DNA from: Desulfovibrio sp. Huiquan2017
GTDB lineage: Bacteria; Desulfobacterota; Desulfovibrionia; Desulfovibrionales; Desulfovibrionaceae
Direction: 5' to 3'
NCBI RefSeq assembly: GCF_017351175.1
Contig: NZ_JAFMPN010000009.1
Coordinates: 39,519-103,518 of the forward strand
DNA length: 64,000 bases
Positions 44,859 through 54,845 of the stretch are shown here, one piece after another. The notes below the pieces were generated by a model. That model did no database searches. It was not told the DNA's origin and saw only the letters and a program-made list of their open reading frames with translations. How positions within the stretch are numbered: the first letter of the stretch is position 1; every line of letters starts with the position of its first letter. Made by a program: the position numbers and the translations under genes.

Positions 44859-44899
44859 AATGCGCCTTCACCCCCGGATTGGCAAGGGTGTGACGCATT
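44859..44899 (-). promoter_or_regulatory. Structured leader hairpin upstream of metY
   Basis: On the minus strand AATGCG...CACCC-loop-GGGTG...CGCATT form a two-part stem followed by TTTGATTG, 50-90 bases before the metY ATG. It may be an attenuator or an extra terminator after trmFO. No recognised SAM riboswitch core was identified. Nothing else was seen in 44810-45038. Confidence 0.4.
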
Positions 44900-45038
44900 G
44901 CGATTCCTTATCGCCGCCATCATCAACAGGGAGATGGAACGGGTCTTACTCAGAATTGGGACAGGAACGATTTTCCGAGGCGGCCCGAAGGAATGCGGAC
45001 CGACGTTTCGAATTTCGCTAACACAGGGGTCAGCGAAA

Positions 45039-45081
45039 GATCCCCGCCCCGGGACAAACAGAGCAGACCGGGGCGGGGATC
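45039..45081 (-). terminator. Terminator overlapping the trmFO stop codon
   Basis: A 14-bp perfect stem GATCCCCGCCCCGG/CCGGGGCGGGGATC with a 15-base loop is followed on the minus strand by TTTCG. Its first arm shares two bases with the trmFO TGA. Confidence 0.75.
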
Positions 45082-46408
45082 ACCCGTCCAGGCCCGTCCG
45101 TTCCAACCAGGCAGCAAACGCTGCTTGGGCCCGCTTGCCGTAGGCTTCCTTGCGCAATTTCTTCTTAATCCGCCCCTCAAGGCCCGGCATAAGCCCGAAA
45201 TTGACGTTGGACGGCTGAAATTGCTTGTCCGGCTTGGTCCGCAGGTGATTCATGAGCGCGCCCAGCGCCGTCTCCACCGGCAGATCGGTCAACTCGCCGC
45301 CATGCAGCCGCCGTCCCATCGACAACCCGAGCCACAGCCCGCAAGCCGCGGATTCCAGATAGCCTTCCACCCCGGTGATCTGTCCGGCCAGATACACGCC
45401 GGGCCGGTTCTTCAATTGCAGGGTTTCATCCAGGACCTCGGGGGCGTTGACATAGGTATTGCGGTGAATGGACCCCAGGCGCAGGAATTCGGCGTTTTCC
45501 AATCCCGGGATCATGCGAAAAATACGTTTTTGCTCCGGATACTTGAGTTTGGTCTGAAAGCCCACCAGGTTGAAGGCGGTCTTGTCCGCGTTTTCGGTGC
45601 GCAACTGGACAATGGCGAAGGGGCGCTCGCCGGTACGCGGGTCCGTGAAGCCCACGGGCTTGAGCGGGCCGAAGGCCAGCGTCATCTCCCCGCGCTCGGC
45701 CATGGCCTCCACAGGCAGGCAGGCCTCGAAATGGACCTCCTTCTCGAACTCGCGCGGCTTGACCTTCTCCCCTTCGAGCAGCGCGGCCACGAACGCCTTG
45801 TATTCGGCCTCGTCCATGGGGCAGTTGAGATAGTCGTCATCCTCGGGCTTCCAGCGCGACCCCCAGAACGCCTTGTCGAAATCCACGGAGTCGCGGGATA
45901 CGATGGGCGCGATGGCGTCGTAGAAATAGAGCCGTTCGTCGCCAACGGCGGCCATCAGGCTCTCGGTCAGTTCGGGGCTGGCCAGGGGACCGGCGGCCAC
46001 GACCACCGCGTCGCAATCCCGAAGGGCCTCGTCGTCCAGGGAAACGACTTCCCGGCGAACCACGGTGATCCGCTCGTGGCCCTCGATTTTTCCGGTAATG
46101 TATTGGGAGAACAGGGCACGGTCCACCGCCAGGGCTCCGCCCGCCGGGACGCGCGTGGCGAAGGCCGCCTCCATGACCAGGCTGCCGAGGCGCTCCATTT
46201 CCTCCTTGAGCAGCCCGATGGCCGCGGCCGGGCCCATGGCCCGGAAGGAATTGGAACAGACCAGTTCGGCCAGGCCGTCCTCGGTGTGCGCCTCGCTGCG
46301 CTTCTCCGGCTTCATTTCGAAAAGCGTCACCGAGATTCCGACCCCGGCCAACTGCCAGGCGCAGTCGCACCCGGCCAGGCCGCCGCCAATGATCGCCACA
46401 TGTGTCAT
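45080..46408 (-). CDS. trmFO: Methylenetetrahydrofolate-tRNA-(uracil-5-)-methyltransferase TrmFO
   Basis: A 442-aa FAD- and folate-dependent enzyme that makes ribothymidine at tRNA position 54. It begins THVAIIGGGLAGCDCAWQLA (FAD fold), then AELVCSNSFRAMGP and the SYITG-like substrate region, and CPMDEAEYKAF with the conserved family cysteine. ATG at 46408 has GGAGGG upstream; the frame is open further upstream to 46936, but antisense to the ABC gene and not family-like. A strong hairpin starts at its stop codon. Confidence 0.95.
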   Translation of the reverse strand: MTHVAIIGGGLAGCDCAWQLAGVGISVTLFEMKPEKRSEAHTEDGLAELVCSNSFRAMGPAAAIGLLKEEMERLGSLVMEAAFATRVPAGGALAVDRALFSQYITGKIEGHERITVVRREVVSLDDEALRDCDAVVVAAGPLASPELTESLMAAVGDERLYFYDAIAPIVSRDSVDFDKAFWGSRWKPEDDDYLNCPMDEAEYKAFVAALLEGEKVKPREFEKEVHFEACLPVEAMAERGEMTLAFGPLKPVGFTDPRTGERPFAIVQLRTENADKTAFNLVGFQTKLKYPEQKRIFRMIPGLENAEFLRLGSIHRNTYVNAPEVLDETLQLKNRPGVYLAGQITGVEGYLESAACGLWLGLSMGRRLHGGELTDLPVETALGALMNHLRTKPDKQFQPSNVNFGLMPGLEGRIKKKLRKEAYGKRAQAAFAAWLERTGLDG

Positions 46409-46484
46409 TTGCCCTCCCCACCGTCGTTTACGTCCGCCGCAATATGCCGTATAGATGGCCAACGGCGAACCCTTGGAATTTCTT

Positions 46485-47453
<969 letters not shown>

Positions 47454-47456
47454 GCC

Positions 47457-48416
47457 ATGGCCCTGCTCGAACTGATCGATGTGACCAAGCATTACCGGGT
47501 CTCCGGCGGGCTGATGGGGCTGACGACCGGCACTGTGCGCGCCGTGGACGGAGTGACCCTGAGCGTGGAGCGGGGTCACACGCTGGGGCTGGTGGGCGAA
47601 TCCGGATGCGGCAAGTCCACCCTGGCCAAATGCATCATGGGGCTGACGCCGGTTACCTCCGGCGAGGTTCTCTTCGGCAACCGCTCCATCAACGCCTGGG
47701 ACGAGAAAAAGCTGCGCTCCAAGATACAGATGATCTTCCAGGATCCTTATTCCTCCCTGAATCCGCGCCAGAAAATCGGCTCCATCATCCGCGAAGGGCT
47801 GGATATCCATGGCATCGGCACCCGAGAGGAACGCCGCGAAAAGGTTGCCCAACTCCTCAAGCTGGTCGGCCTGCGGCCCGACCATGGCAACCGCTATCCC
47901 CACGAATTTTCCGGCGGCCAGCGCCAGCGCGTGGCCGTTGCCCGATGTCTGGCCCTGGACCCCAAGCTCGTGGTTTGCGACGAGCCGGTATCCGCCCTGG
48001 ACGTCTCGGTCCGGGCCCAGGTCCTCGACTTGCTCAAAGACCTCCAGAAGCGCTTGAACCTAACCTACGTGTTCATTTCCCACGACCTGTCCGTGGTCAG
48101 CCACATCTGCGACCGGGTGGCGGTCATGTACCTCGGCCGAATCATGGAAATCGGCGAAAGCAAGGACCTGTTCGCCGCCCCCAAGCACCCGTACACCAAG
48201 GCCCTGCTGTCCGCCGTGCTCCGGCCCGACCCCACGGACAGGCCCCAACGCATTACCTTGACCGGCGACCTGCCGAGCCCCATGAACCCGCCTGCGGGCT
48301 GTCCGTTCCACCCCCGCTGTCCCGAGGCCTTCGACAAATGCCGAAACGGCCGCCCGGAACTCATGGAACAGCCCGACGGCACGCGCGTCGCCTGCTGGCT
48401 CTACGGCGGACAATAA
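47457..48416 (+). CDS. Dipeptide/oligopeptide ABC transporter ATP-binding protein (DppF/OppF type)
   Basis: A 319-aa ATPase pairing with the upstream subunit. Walker A GESGCGKSTLAK, the signature FSGGQRQR and Walker B LVVCDEPVSALD are intact, and the C terminus has the oligo_HPY motif PFHPRCPEAFDKC. Order D then F is usual for Opp/Dpp operons, so the rest of the transporter was probably separated by rearrangement. It is 95 bases from the next gene. Confidence 0.92.
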   Translation: MALLELIDVTKHYRVSGGLMGLTTGTVRAVDGVTLSVERGHTLGLVGESGCGKSTLAKCIMGLTPVTSGEVLFGNRSINAWDEKKLRSKIQMIFQDPYSSLNPRQKIGSIIREGLDIHGIGTREERREKVAQLLKLVGLRPDHGNRYPHEFSGGQRQRVAVARCLALDPKLVVCDEPVSALDVSVRAQVLDLLKDLQKRLNLTYVFISHDLSVVSHICDRVAVMYLGRIMEIGESKDLFAAPKHPYTKALLSAVLRPDPTDRPQRITLTGDLPSPMNPPAGCPFHPRCPEAFDKCRNGRPELMEQPDGTRVACWLYGGQ

Positions 48417-48510
48417 CTGTACCGGGCCACGCGCCGCCCATCTGTATCTGGACCGGACAAACCGGTTGGGGCATATTGCCTCCCTAAATTCACACCCCCA
48501 AGGAGCGAAC

Positions 48511-49074
48511 ATGATAACCCGGGAAGAAGCCTTTACCCTGCTCAAGGAACACAACAGCGAAGCCAGCCTGATCAACCATGCCCTGGAGTCCGAGGCCGTC
48601 CTGCGCGGCCTGGCCCGCAAGCTGGGCACGGACGAGGAGCTGTGGGGCATCACCGGCCTGCTCCACGACCTTGACTACGCCGTGACCAAGGAAACCTACG
48701 CCCGCCACGGCCTGGATACCGTGGAACTGCTCGCGGGCAAACTGCCCGAGGAAGCGTTGAACGCCATCCGCCGCCACGCCGCCGAAATGAACGGGGCCGA
48801 AGGCCCGGAAACGGACTTCGACTACGCCCTGCGTTGCGGCGAAACCGTCACCGGCATGGTTCACGCGGGCGCATTGGTGCGGCCTACCAAGATCGACGGC
48901 ATGCAGCCCAAAAGCCTCAAGAAGAAAATGAAGGACAAGGCGTTTGCCGCCAGCGTCAACCGCGACTGTATCCGCGAATGCGACAAGATCGGCCTGGAGC
49001 TGGGCGAATTCCTCCAAATCGCCATCGACTCCATCACGGCCATCGCCCCGGAGGTCGGACTGGCTGCCAAGTAG
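48511..49074 (+). CDS. HD-domain (HDIG-type) phosphohydrolase
   Basis: A 187-aa protein with the HD fold: H37-type residues in SLINHALESEAV, the diagnostic GLLHDLDYAV (HD near residue 54), a later RRHAAEMNG, and a final Asp in the helical C terminus. AAGGAG precedes the ATG. Such stand-alone HD proteins hydrolyse phosphoesters or nucleotides; the substrate is unknown. It lies between the peptide-ATPase pair and the ECF genes, about 95 bases from each. Confidence 0.88.
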   Translation: MITREEAFTLLKEHNSEASLINHALESEAVLRGLARKLGTDEELWGITGLLHDLDYAVTKETYARHGLDTVELLAGKLPEEALNAIRRHAAEMNGAEGPETDFDYALRCGETVTGMVHAGALVRPTKIDGMQPKSLKKKMKDKAFAASVNRDCIRECDKIGLELGEFLQIAIDSITAIAPEVGLAAK

Positions 49075-49170
49075 TGCCGGTTGCGCGGCCACCGATTTTA
49101 CAGTACTCTTGTGAATTGGCCTGAGAGCCGGATTGAACTCCCCATAAATGCCTTACGAACAGGAGCTTGC

Positions 49171-49938
49171 GTGGCCGCGCTGACCGAGCCTTTCGCCTCG
49201 GGCGATTCCTTTCTGCACCACATGGACCCGCGCATCCGCCTGTTGGCTTCGCTGGTCCTGACCGTGCCAGTGGCCGTACTGCCCGCGCTCAGGCCCGCCT
49301 GGCTGGCCCTGGTCGGCGGGCTCGTCCTGATGAAGATGGCCCGGCTCAACCCCCTGCTGGTGCTCCGGCGCCTCGTGGTGGTCAACTTTTTCATCGCCTT
49401 TTTATGGATTTTCCTGCCCTTCACCGTGCCCGGCGAACCGATCTTCGATCTCGGCCCGTTGCACGCCACGATCCAAGGCCTGGACCGCGCCCTGCTCATC
49501 ACGATCAAGTCTAACGCCATCGTGATCAGCCTCATGGCCCTGCTCGGGACCATCTCGGTACAAAACCTGGGCCCGGCCCTGCAACAGCTCGGCATTCCCG
49601 ACAAGCTCTGCCACATCCTGCTCTTCACCCACCGCTACATCTTTTCCATCCACCAGGAGTACACCACCATGCGCCAGGCCATGCGGGCGCGCGGGTTCAA
49701 GCCGCGCACGGACACGCATACCTATCGGACCTTCGCCTGGCTGGTGGGCATGCTCCTGGTTAAAAGCTGGGATCGTGCGGAACGGGTTCACGGGGCCATG
49801 CTCTGCCGGGGATTTCGCGGGCGCTTTTATAGTCTGACGGCCTTCGAAACCCGGCCCGCCGACTATCTGTTTCTCACGGCCTGCATCGCGCTCAGCGCCG
49901 GACTGATTTACATGGGCTTCATCCAAGGGGGGCTGTAG
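49171..49938 (+). CDS. Energy-coupling factor transporter transmembrane protein (CbiQ/EcfT)
   Basis: A 255-aa membrane scaffold that couples ATPases to a substrate-binding S component. About five hydrophobic helices are seen, with the two Ala-Arg-Gly-type coupling segments represented by MRQAMRARGFKPRTD and AMLCRGFRGRF. The start is GTG at 49171 with AGGAG five bases upstream; the frame is open to 49081. The stop overlaps the ATPase start (TAGTG). No CbiM/CbiN or other S component is adjacent, so the transported ion or vitamin cannot be read from context. Confidence 0.87.
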   Translation: MAALTEPFASGDSFLHHMDPRIRLLASLVLTVPVAVLPALRPAWLALVGGLVLMKMARLNPLLVLRRLVVVNFFIAFLWIFLPFTVPGEPIFDLGPLHATIQGLDRALLITIKSNAIVISLMALLGTISVQNLGPALQQLGIPDKLCHILLFTHRYIFSIHQEYTTMRQAMRARGFKPRTDTHTYRTFAWLVGMLLVKSWDRAERVHGAMLCRGFRGRFYSLTAFETRPADYLFLTACIALSAGLIYMGFIQGGL

Positions 49939-50654
49939 TGAGCCACGCCGTCATCGAACTGAAGGACGTCAGCTATGCTTTTCCCGGCCGCGAGGAGACA
50001 CTCAAGGGACTGACCTTCCACCTGCACGCGGGCGAGCAACTCGGCCTGTTCGGGCCCAACGGCGCGGGCAAGTCCACTATGCTGCACGTGCTCATGGGAC
50101 TGCTTACCCCGGACAAAGGCGAGGTCAGGCTGTTCGACATCCCCATGACCGACGGCAAAGAATTCGAGGCCGCCCGGCTGCGGATCGGATTCCTGTTCCA
50201 GCACTCGGACGACCAGCTCTTCTGCCCGACGGTCCTCGACGACGTGGCCTTCGGGCCGCTGAACCAGGGGCTGAGCCGCGAAGAGGCCGCCGAACGCGCC
50301 CGCGAGGCGCTGCAAACCGTGGGACTGTCCGGATTCGAGGACCGTGTGCCGCACCGCTTGTCCGGCGGCGAAAAGAAGTTGGTCGCTTTGGCCACCATCC
50401 TGTCCATGCGCCCCGAGGTCCTGGTCCTGGACGAGCCGACCACCGGTCTCTCACCCGAGGCCAAGGACCGGCTCGTGGACATCCTCAAAGGGCTCGACAT
50501 GGCCCGGTTGGTGGTCTCCCACGACCCGGACTTCCTGGCCGCGACCACCGGGCGCCTGCTGGCCATGCGCGACGGCCGCATCAAGGCGGGCGAACTCAAA
50601 CCGCACAGCCACGTCCATGTGCACGAGGAAGGGGATATGCCGCACCAACACTGA
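49938..50654 (+). CDS. Energy-coupling factor transporter ATPase (CbiO/EcfA)
   Basis: A 238-aa ATPase driving the EcfT module. Walker A GPNGAGKSTM is near residue 40, the Q-loop FQHSDDQLFCPTV is typical of CbiO, the signature is LSGGEKKLVALA, and Walker B VLVLDEPT. It starts with GTG after GGGGGG, overlapping ecfT by one base. The C terminus is His-rich (HSHVHVHEEGDMPHQH), which suggests metal (Ni/Co) binding. That favours a metal importer over a vitamin importer. Confidence 0.92.
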   Translation: MSHAVIELKDVSYAFPGREETLKGLTFHLHAGEQLGLFGPNGAGKSTMLHVLMGLLTPDKGEVRLFDIPMTDGKEFEAARLRIGFLFQHSDDQLFCPTVLDDVAFGPLNQGLSREEAAERAREALQTVGLSGFEDRVPHRLSGGEKKLVALATILSMRPEVLVLDEPTTGLSPEAKDRLVDILKGLDMARLVVSHDPDFLAATTGRLLAMRDGRIKAGELKPHSHVHVHEEGDMPHQH

Positions 50655-50658
50655 CCAA

Positions 50659-51030
50659 TCAGCAGACCGCGCCGCAGACCTTCTCGATCTTTTCCCCCAA
50701 CTGCCTGGAGCTGAAGGGCTTGACCACATAGTTGGAAACCCCGAGCTTGATAGCATTCAGAACGTTCTCGCGGAATGCCTCCGCCGTGATCATGATGAAC
50801 GGCAGGCACTTGTACTCGGGATGGTTGCGAACCAGGCCGAGCAGTTCCTCCCCGGTCATGCCGGGCATCTTGTGGTCCGAAAGGATCAGATCAATGCGGT
50901 CCCGCTGGATGATTTCCCAGGCGGAAGCACCGTCATCGGCCGTGATCACGTTCCGGAAACCCAATTCCTTCAAGTCGTTCTTTATGATTCGCCGCATGGT
51001 ACTGGAATCGTCCACCACCAAAATCCGCAT
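50659..51030 (-). CDS. CheY-like stand-alone response regulator
   Basis: A 123-aa receiver domain without output domain. The acidic pair D7-D8, phospho-acceptor D52, T82 and K104 are all in place, as in CheY. The start is ATG at 51030, since AAGGGA lies at the right distance; upstream ATGs at 51036 and 51048 are less likely. It is the only minus-strand gene between the ECF and MATE genes. The sequence is very close to chemotaxis CheY, so flagellar-switch control is likely. Confidence 0.92.
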   Translation of the reverse strand: MRILVVDDSSTMRRIIKNDLKELGFRNVITADDGASAWEIIQRDRIDLILSDHKMPGMTGEELLGLVRNHPEYKCLPFIMITAEAFRENVLNAIKLGVSNYVVKPFSSRQLGEKIEKVCGAVC

Positions 51031-51260
51031 ATACATATTCCCTTTCATGCTTACCGCCGCTTCGAGTCCGGCTCCGCGAACGCGCAACCGCTCCCCCTTT
51101 AAACTTGAGCCCGGACATTACATGGGAACGCCCCGGGCAACAACCGGCTTAGAGACCTTCCGGGAAAAAATAAGGCTCCGCCCCTTGGCTTTCAAAAATA
51201 TGAACCTATTATGAGACAGCGGCCGACCATCCCGGCCAGCCTGAAACGAAACACCACACC

Positions 51261-52652
51261 ATGCCGAACAACGACCTGACCGCGCAGATGTCGCATTCTC
51301 CCACCCGGACCATCTGGAAACTGGCCTGGCCCCAGTTGATCATGACCATGTTCCACGTGCTCATCGGCATGACGGACGTTTGGGTCGCGGGGTATATATC
51401 CCGCGAAGTCCAGGCCTCGCTGGGCATCATCACCCAGTCCCTGTTCTTCCTGCTGGTGGTGGCCATGGCCGTGGCCAACGGCGCGGTGGCGGCCATCAGC
51501 CAATCCATCGGGGCCGGGCTTGAAAAACGGGCCATGCGCTACGTGGGCTTGTGCCTCATCCTGGCCGCCCTGCTCGGGGCCGTATTCCTAATCCTGGGGC
51601 TGCCGTTCAAGGATCTGCTCCTCTCCGCCCTGCAGATCCCGGAGTCCATGCGCCCGGTGACCCGGTATTTTCTGACGGTCTTCCTGCTCCTGCTGCCGCC
51701 CTACTACATGCTGCTCATCACCAACGCCATCTTCCGGGCGCGCAAGCAGGTCTTCTACCCGCTCTACTGCATGATCATCGTCACGGCGCTCAATACCGTG
51801 CTGGACCTGGGCCTGGGCCTGGGCTGGTTCGGACTGCCGGAAGTCGGTTATTCGGGGCTGGCTTGGGCCACTTTCAGTTCGGTCACCTGCGGCGCGATCT
51901 TCAATCTGGCCATCCTGGGCAAACAGGGCCAGTTGTGCCCGGCCTGCTTCGCCCCCTGGCGCTGGATGAAGCGGGCCACGCCTTACCTGTTCAAGGTAGC
52001 CTGGCCCTCGGGACTGATGCAGGTCGTCTGGCAATCCGGCTACCTGGTGCTCTACGCCATCACCGCAAGTCTGCCCGGCGGCGCGGTCAACGCCCTGGCC
52101 GGCATGTCCATCGGGCTGCGTATCGAATCCCTGCTGTTCATGCCCGCCATGGCCTTCAACATGACCGCGAGCATCCTCATCGGCCACTATCTCGGCGCGC
52201 GCGAACCCCTGGAGGCCAAACGGTTCGGCTTCCGCATCCTGGCCCTCGGGCTGGTGTCCATCTCACTTTTCGCCCTGGTGGTCTGGCAATTCATCAACCC
52301 ATGGGTGAACCTGCTCACCAGGGACGCGGCCGTGGCCGCCCAGGCGGTCAGCTACCTTAAGTGGAACATGCTGGCCATCCCCTTCACCCTGACCAGCTTG
52401 ATTGTGGCCGGGGCCTTCAACGGGGCGGGGGCCACCCTGTACAACATGCTCATCATGGGCGGGGCCGTCTGGGGCCTTCGTCTGCCCCTGGCCTACGTCC
52501 TGGGGCACGAGGTCATGAACGGGGCCGAGGGCATCTGGATCGCCATGTTCTGTTCACAGATCATCCAGTCGTCCACCCTGCTCTATTTCTTCAACTTCAA
52601 GAACTGGCAACGTTTCGCCATGATCCGGCATCGAAACGGCCAAAAAGGATAA
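51261..52652 (+). CDS. MATE-family multidrug efflux transporter
   Basis: A 463-aa inner-membrane protein with 12 predicted helices in two homologous halves (about 20-240 and 245-450). MATE features include KLAWPQLIMTMFHVLIGMTD near the start and GMSIGLRIESLLFMPAMAFN in the second half. These transporters exchange Na+ or H+ for cationic drugs or metabolites. It is first of a seven-gene run with gaps of 17 bases or less. Specificity is unknown. Confidence 0.9.
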   Translation: MPNNDLTAQMSHSPTRTIWKLAWPQLIMTMFHVLIGMTDVWVAGYISREVQASLGIITQSLFFLLVVAMAVANGAVAAISQSIGAGLEKRAMRYVGLCLILAALLGAVFLILGLPFKDLLLSALQIPESMRPVTRYFLTVFLLLLPPYYMLLITNAIFRARKQVFYPLYCMIIVTALNTVLDLGLGLGWFGLPEVGYSGLAWATFSSVTCGAIFNLAILGKQGQLCPACFAPWRWMKRATPYLFKVAWPSGLMQVVWQSGYLVLYAITASLPGGAVNALAGMSIGLRIESLLFMPAMAFNMTASILIGHYLGAREPLEAKRFGFRILALGLVSISLFALVVWQFINPWVNLLTRDAAVAAQAVSYLKWNMLAIPFTLTSLIVAGAFNGAGATLYNMLIMGGAVWGLRLPLAYVLGHEVMNGAEGIWIAMFCSQIIQSSTLLYFFNFKNWQRFAMIRHRNGQKG

Positions 52653-52661
52653 GGATTGTCC

Positions 52662-53543
52662 ATGACCTTAGAGTTCGAACCCATTTCACTGGACCGACAG
52701 GACGAATACCACGAAGCCCTGTCCGGATGTCCGCAGCTGCTGACCAGCGATTTCTCCTTTGCCAACATCTTCGGGTGGGCCGATCACTATGGCCTGGAAT
52801 GGGCCTTCCATAAGGGACTTTGCTTCATCCGACAGACCCTGCCGGAACCGATCTGTTGGGCCCCCGTGGGAGCGTGGGAGAACTATGACTGGGCGGACTG
52901 CCGGGCCATGCCCGAAGGCAAAAAGTTCGTCCGCGTGCCCGAAGCCCTGACCCGGCTGTGGTCCGTCGCCTACGGCAACAAGATGACCATCACCGAAAGC
53001 CGTGAGCATTGGGACTACGTCTACTCGGTGGAGGAACTCATCGCCCTCAAGGGCAAGGCCTTCCACAAGAAGAAGAACCTGCTCAACCAGTTCAAGAAAA
53101 GTTATCTGTACACCTACGAGTCCATGGCTCCCGAATGCGTGGAGGAAGTCCTGGAGATGCAGGACGAATGGTTCAAGTGGTACGAGGAAAACAATCCGTC
53201 CGAAGCGCTCAAGGCCGAGAACCACGCCATCACCCGCGTGCTCCAGCACATCGACCAGATCAAGGGGTTGATGGGCGCGACCATCCGGGTGGACGGCAAG
53301 GTCATCGCCTACACCGTGGCCGAGCCGCTGTGCGAGGATTCCCTGGTCATCCATTTCGAAAAGGGCGACATCCGCTACAAGGGCGTGTACCAGGCCATCA
53401 ACCAGATGTTCCTGGAAAACGACGCCGCCGAATTCTCCAAGGTCAACCGCGAACAGGACCTGGGCGACCCCGGCCTGCGCAAGGCGAAAATGTCGTACAA
53501 CCCGTCTTTCTTCCTCAAGAAATTCGAGGCGGAACTGCTCTAG
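52662..53543 (+). CDS. DUF2156/phosphatidylglycerol-lysyltransferase-like GNAT-fold protein
   Basis: A 293-aa soluble protein of the PF09924-like family, with two GNAT-like halves. SDFSFANIFGWADHYGLEW (about 30-48) and KKKNLLNQFKKSY (about 130-145) are typical. The C-terminal half ends KVNREQDLGDPGLRKAKMSYNP, the most conserved stretch. Relatives include the catalytic domain of MprF, but no membrane part is present here, so the reaction is unknown. The ATG at 52662 has AAGGAT upstream; it is 3 bases from the next gene. Confidence 0.85.
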   Translation: MTLEFEPISLDRQDEYHEALSGCPQLLTSDFSFANIFGWADHYGLEWAFHKGLCFIRQTLPEPICWAPVGAWENYDWADCRAMPEGKKFVRVPEALTRLWSVAYGNKMTITESREHWDYVYSVEELIALKGKAFHKKKNLLNQFKKSYLYTYESMAPECVEEVLEMQDEWFKWYEENNPSEALKAENHAITRVLQHIDQIKGLMGATIRVDGKVIAYTVAEPLCEDSLVIHFEKGDIRYKGVYQAINQMFLENDAAEFSKVNREQDLGDPGLRKAKMSYNPSFFLKKFEAELL

Positions 53544-53546
53544 GCC

Positions 53547-54845
53547 ATGTCTTTGTTCCTGCCATCCGAGCCGCGCGCCCGGCTGGTCGTCCTCGGTTTG
53601 GACGGCCTGCCGCTGGACCTTGCCCGAACCTTGGGCGCATCCCTGCCCAACCTGCGTCGGCTGGTTGGGGACGCGGCCACGGTCAAGGCCGAGTTGCCCG
53701 AACTCTCCCCGGTGAACTGGACCAGCTTCGCCACCGGGGAGGGGCCGGAGCGACACGGCATCTTCGGCTTCTCGCACCTCGACCCGGAGACCTACGAGCT
53801 GCGCGTCAACCAGGCCTCGGACGTGACCTGCCCGACGATCTTCGACCGGATGGGCGAACACGGCCTGGTCTCGCGAATCGTCAACCTGCCCAATACCTAT
53901 CCGGCCCGGCCCTTGCGGGGCATGCTCGTGGCCGGGTTCGTGGCCCCGGACCTGAACGGCGCGGTCTACCCGCCATTCCTGGCCGCCAAGCTCCATGACG
54001 CGAACTACCGGCTCGAAGCAGACACCACCCGGGGGCGCGGCGACCTGTCCCATCTGCGGAACGAATTGCGCGCTACGCTCCGATCCCGGCTCACCGCCCT
54101 GGACATGCTCTGGCCGGATCTGGGCTGGGACCTGTTCGTGCACGTCTTCACCGAGACGGACCGGCTCTTCCATTTTTTCATGGACGCGGTGGTCCACACC
54201 GAACACCCGGAACACTTCGAGTGCATGCGCTTCCTGGCCGATTGGGACCAGGCCCTCGGACAATTCCTGACCCGCTATGACGCCCTCCCCGGCCCCAAGC
54301 GGCTCCTGGTCCTGGCCGATCACGGATTCACGGAACTGCGCACCGAGGTTTGCCTGAACACCTGGCTCATGGAAACCGGACTCCTGTCCCTGTCCGGCCC
54401 GCCCCGCGACGAATGGGACGCCTCGCGGATCACCCCTGAATCCAAGGCGTTCGCCCTGGACCCCGGGCGCATCTACCTGCACGAACGCGGCCGGTTCGCG
54501 CGCGGCCGAGTGGAACCGGCAGAACGCGAAGGACTGCTAAAACGCATCGCCGACGGGCTCATGGCCCTCGAATACGGCGGAATGCCGGTCCTTGCGGCCG
54601 TGCATCGAGGAACCGAGATCTATCCGATGGCGACTTCGGACCAATGCCCGGATCTCGTCTGCGAGGCGCACCCCGGCCTGGACCTCAAGGCCAAATTTGA
54701 TCGTCGGAATATTTTTGGTTTGCATGGACGCACCGGGACACATACGGTGGACGGAGCCATTTTCGCCGACACCGGCGGCGCGCGGCCCGAACGTATGCGG
54801 GACGTCGGGCGTATCATCCTGCAACACTTCGACATCGCGGAATAA
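53547..54845 (+). CDS. Alkaline-phosphatase-superfamily phosphodiesterase/pyrophosphatase
   Basis: A 432-aa protein of the type I phosphodiesterase/nucleotide pyrophosphatase family. VVLGLDGLP (metal Asp), SPVNWTSFATG with the nucleophilic Ser/Thr region, FTETDRLFHFFM, LADHGFTEL and GTHTVDGAIFA supply two-metal ligands. No signal peptide is evident, so it may act in the cytoplasm. Its stop abuts the helicase start with no gap. The physiological substrate is unknown. Confidence 0.88.
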   Translation: MSLFLPSEPRARLVVLGLDGLPLDLARTLGASLPNLRRLVGDAATVKAELPELSPVNWTSFATGEGPERHGIFGFSHLDPETYELRVNQASDVTCPTIFDRMGEHGLVSRIVNLPNTYPARPLRGMLVAGFVAPDLNGAVYPPFLAAKLHDANYRLEADTTRGRGDLSHLRNELRATLRSRLTALDMLWPDLGWDLFVHVFTETDRLFHFFMDAVVHTEHPEHFECMRFLADWDQALGQFLTRYDALPGPKRLLVLADHGFTELRTEVCLNTWLMETGLLSLSGPPRDEWDASRITPESKAFALDPGRIYLHERGRFARGRVEPAEREGLLKRIADGLMALEYGGMPVLAAVHRGTEIYPMATSDQCPDLVCEAHPGLDLKAKFDRRNIFGLHGRTGTHTVDGAIFADTGGARPERMRDVGRIILQHFDIAE

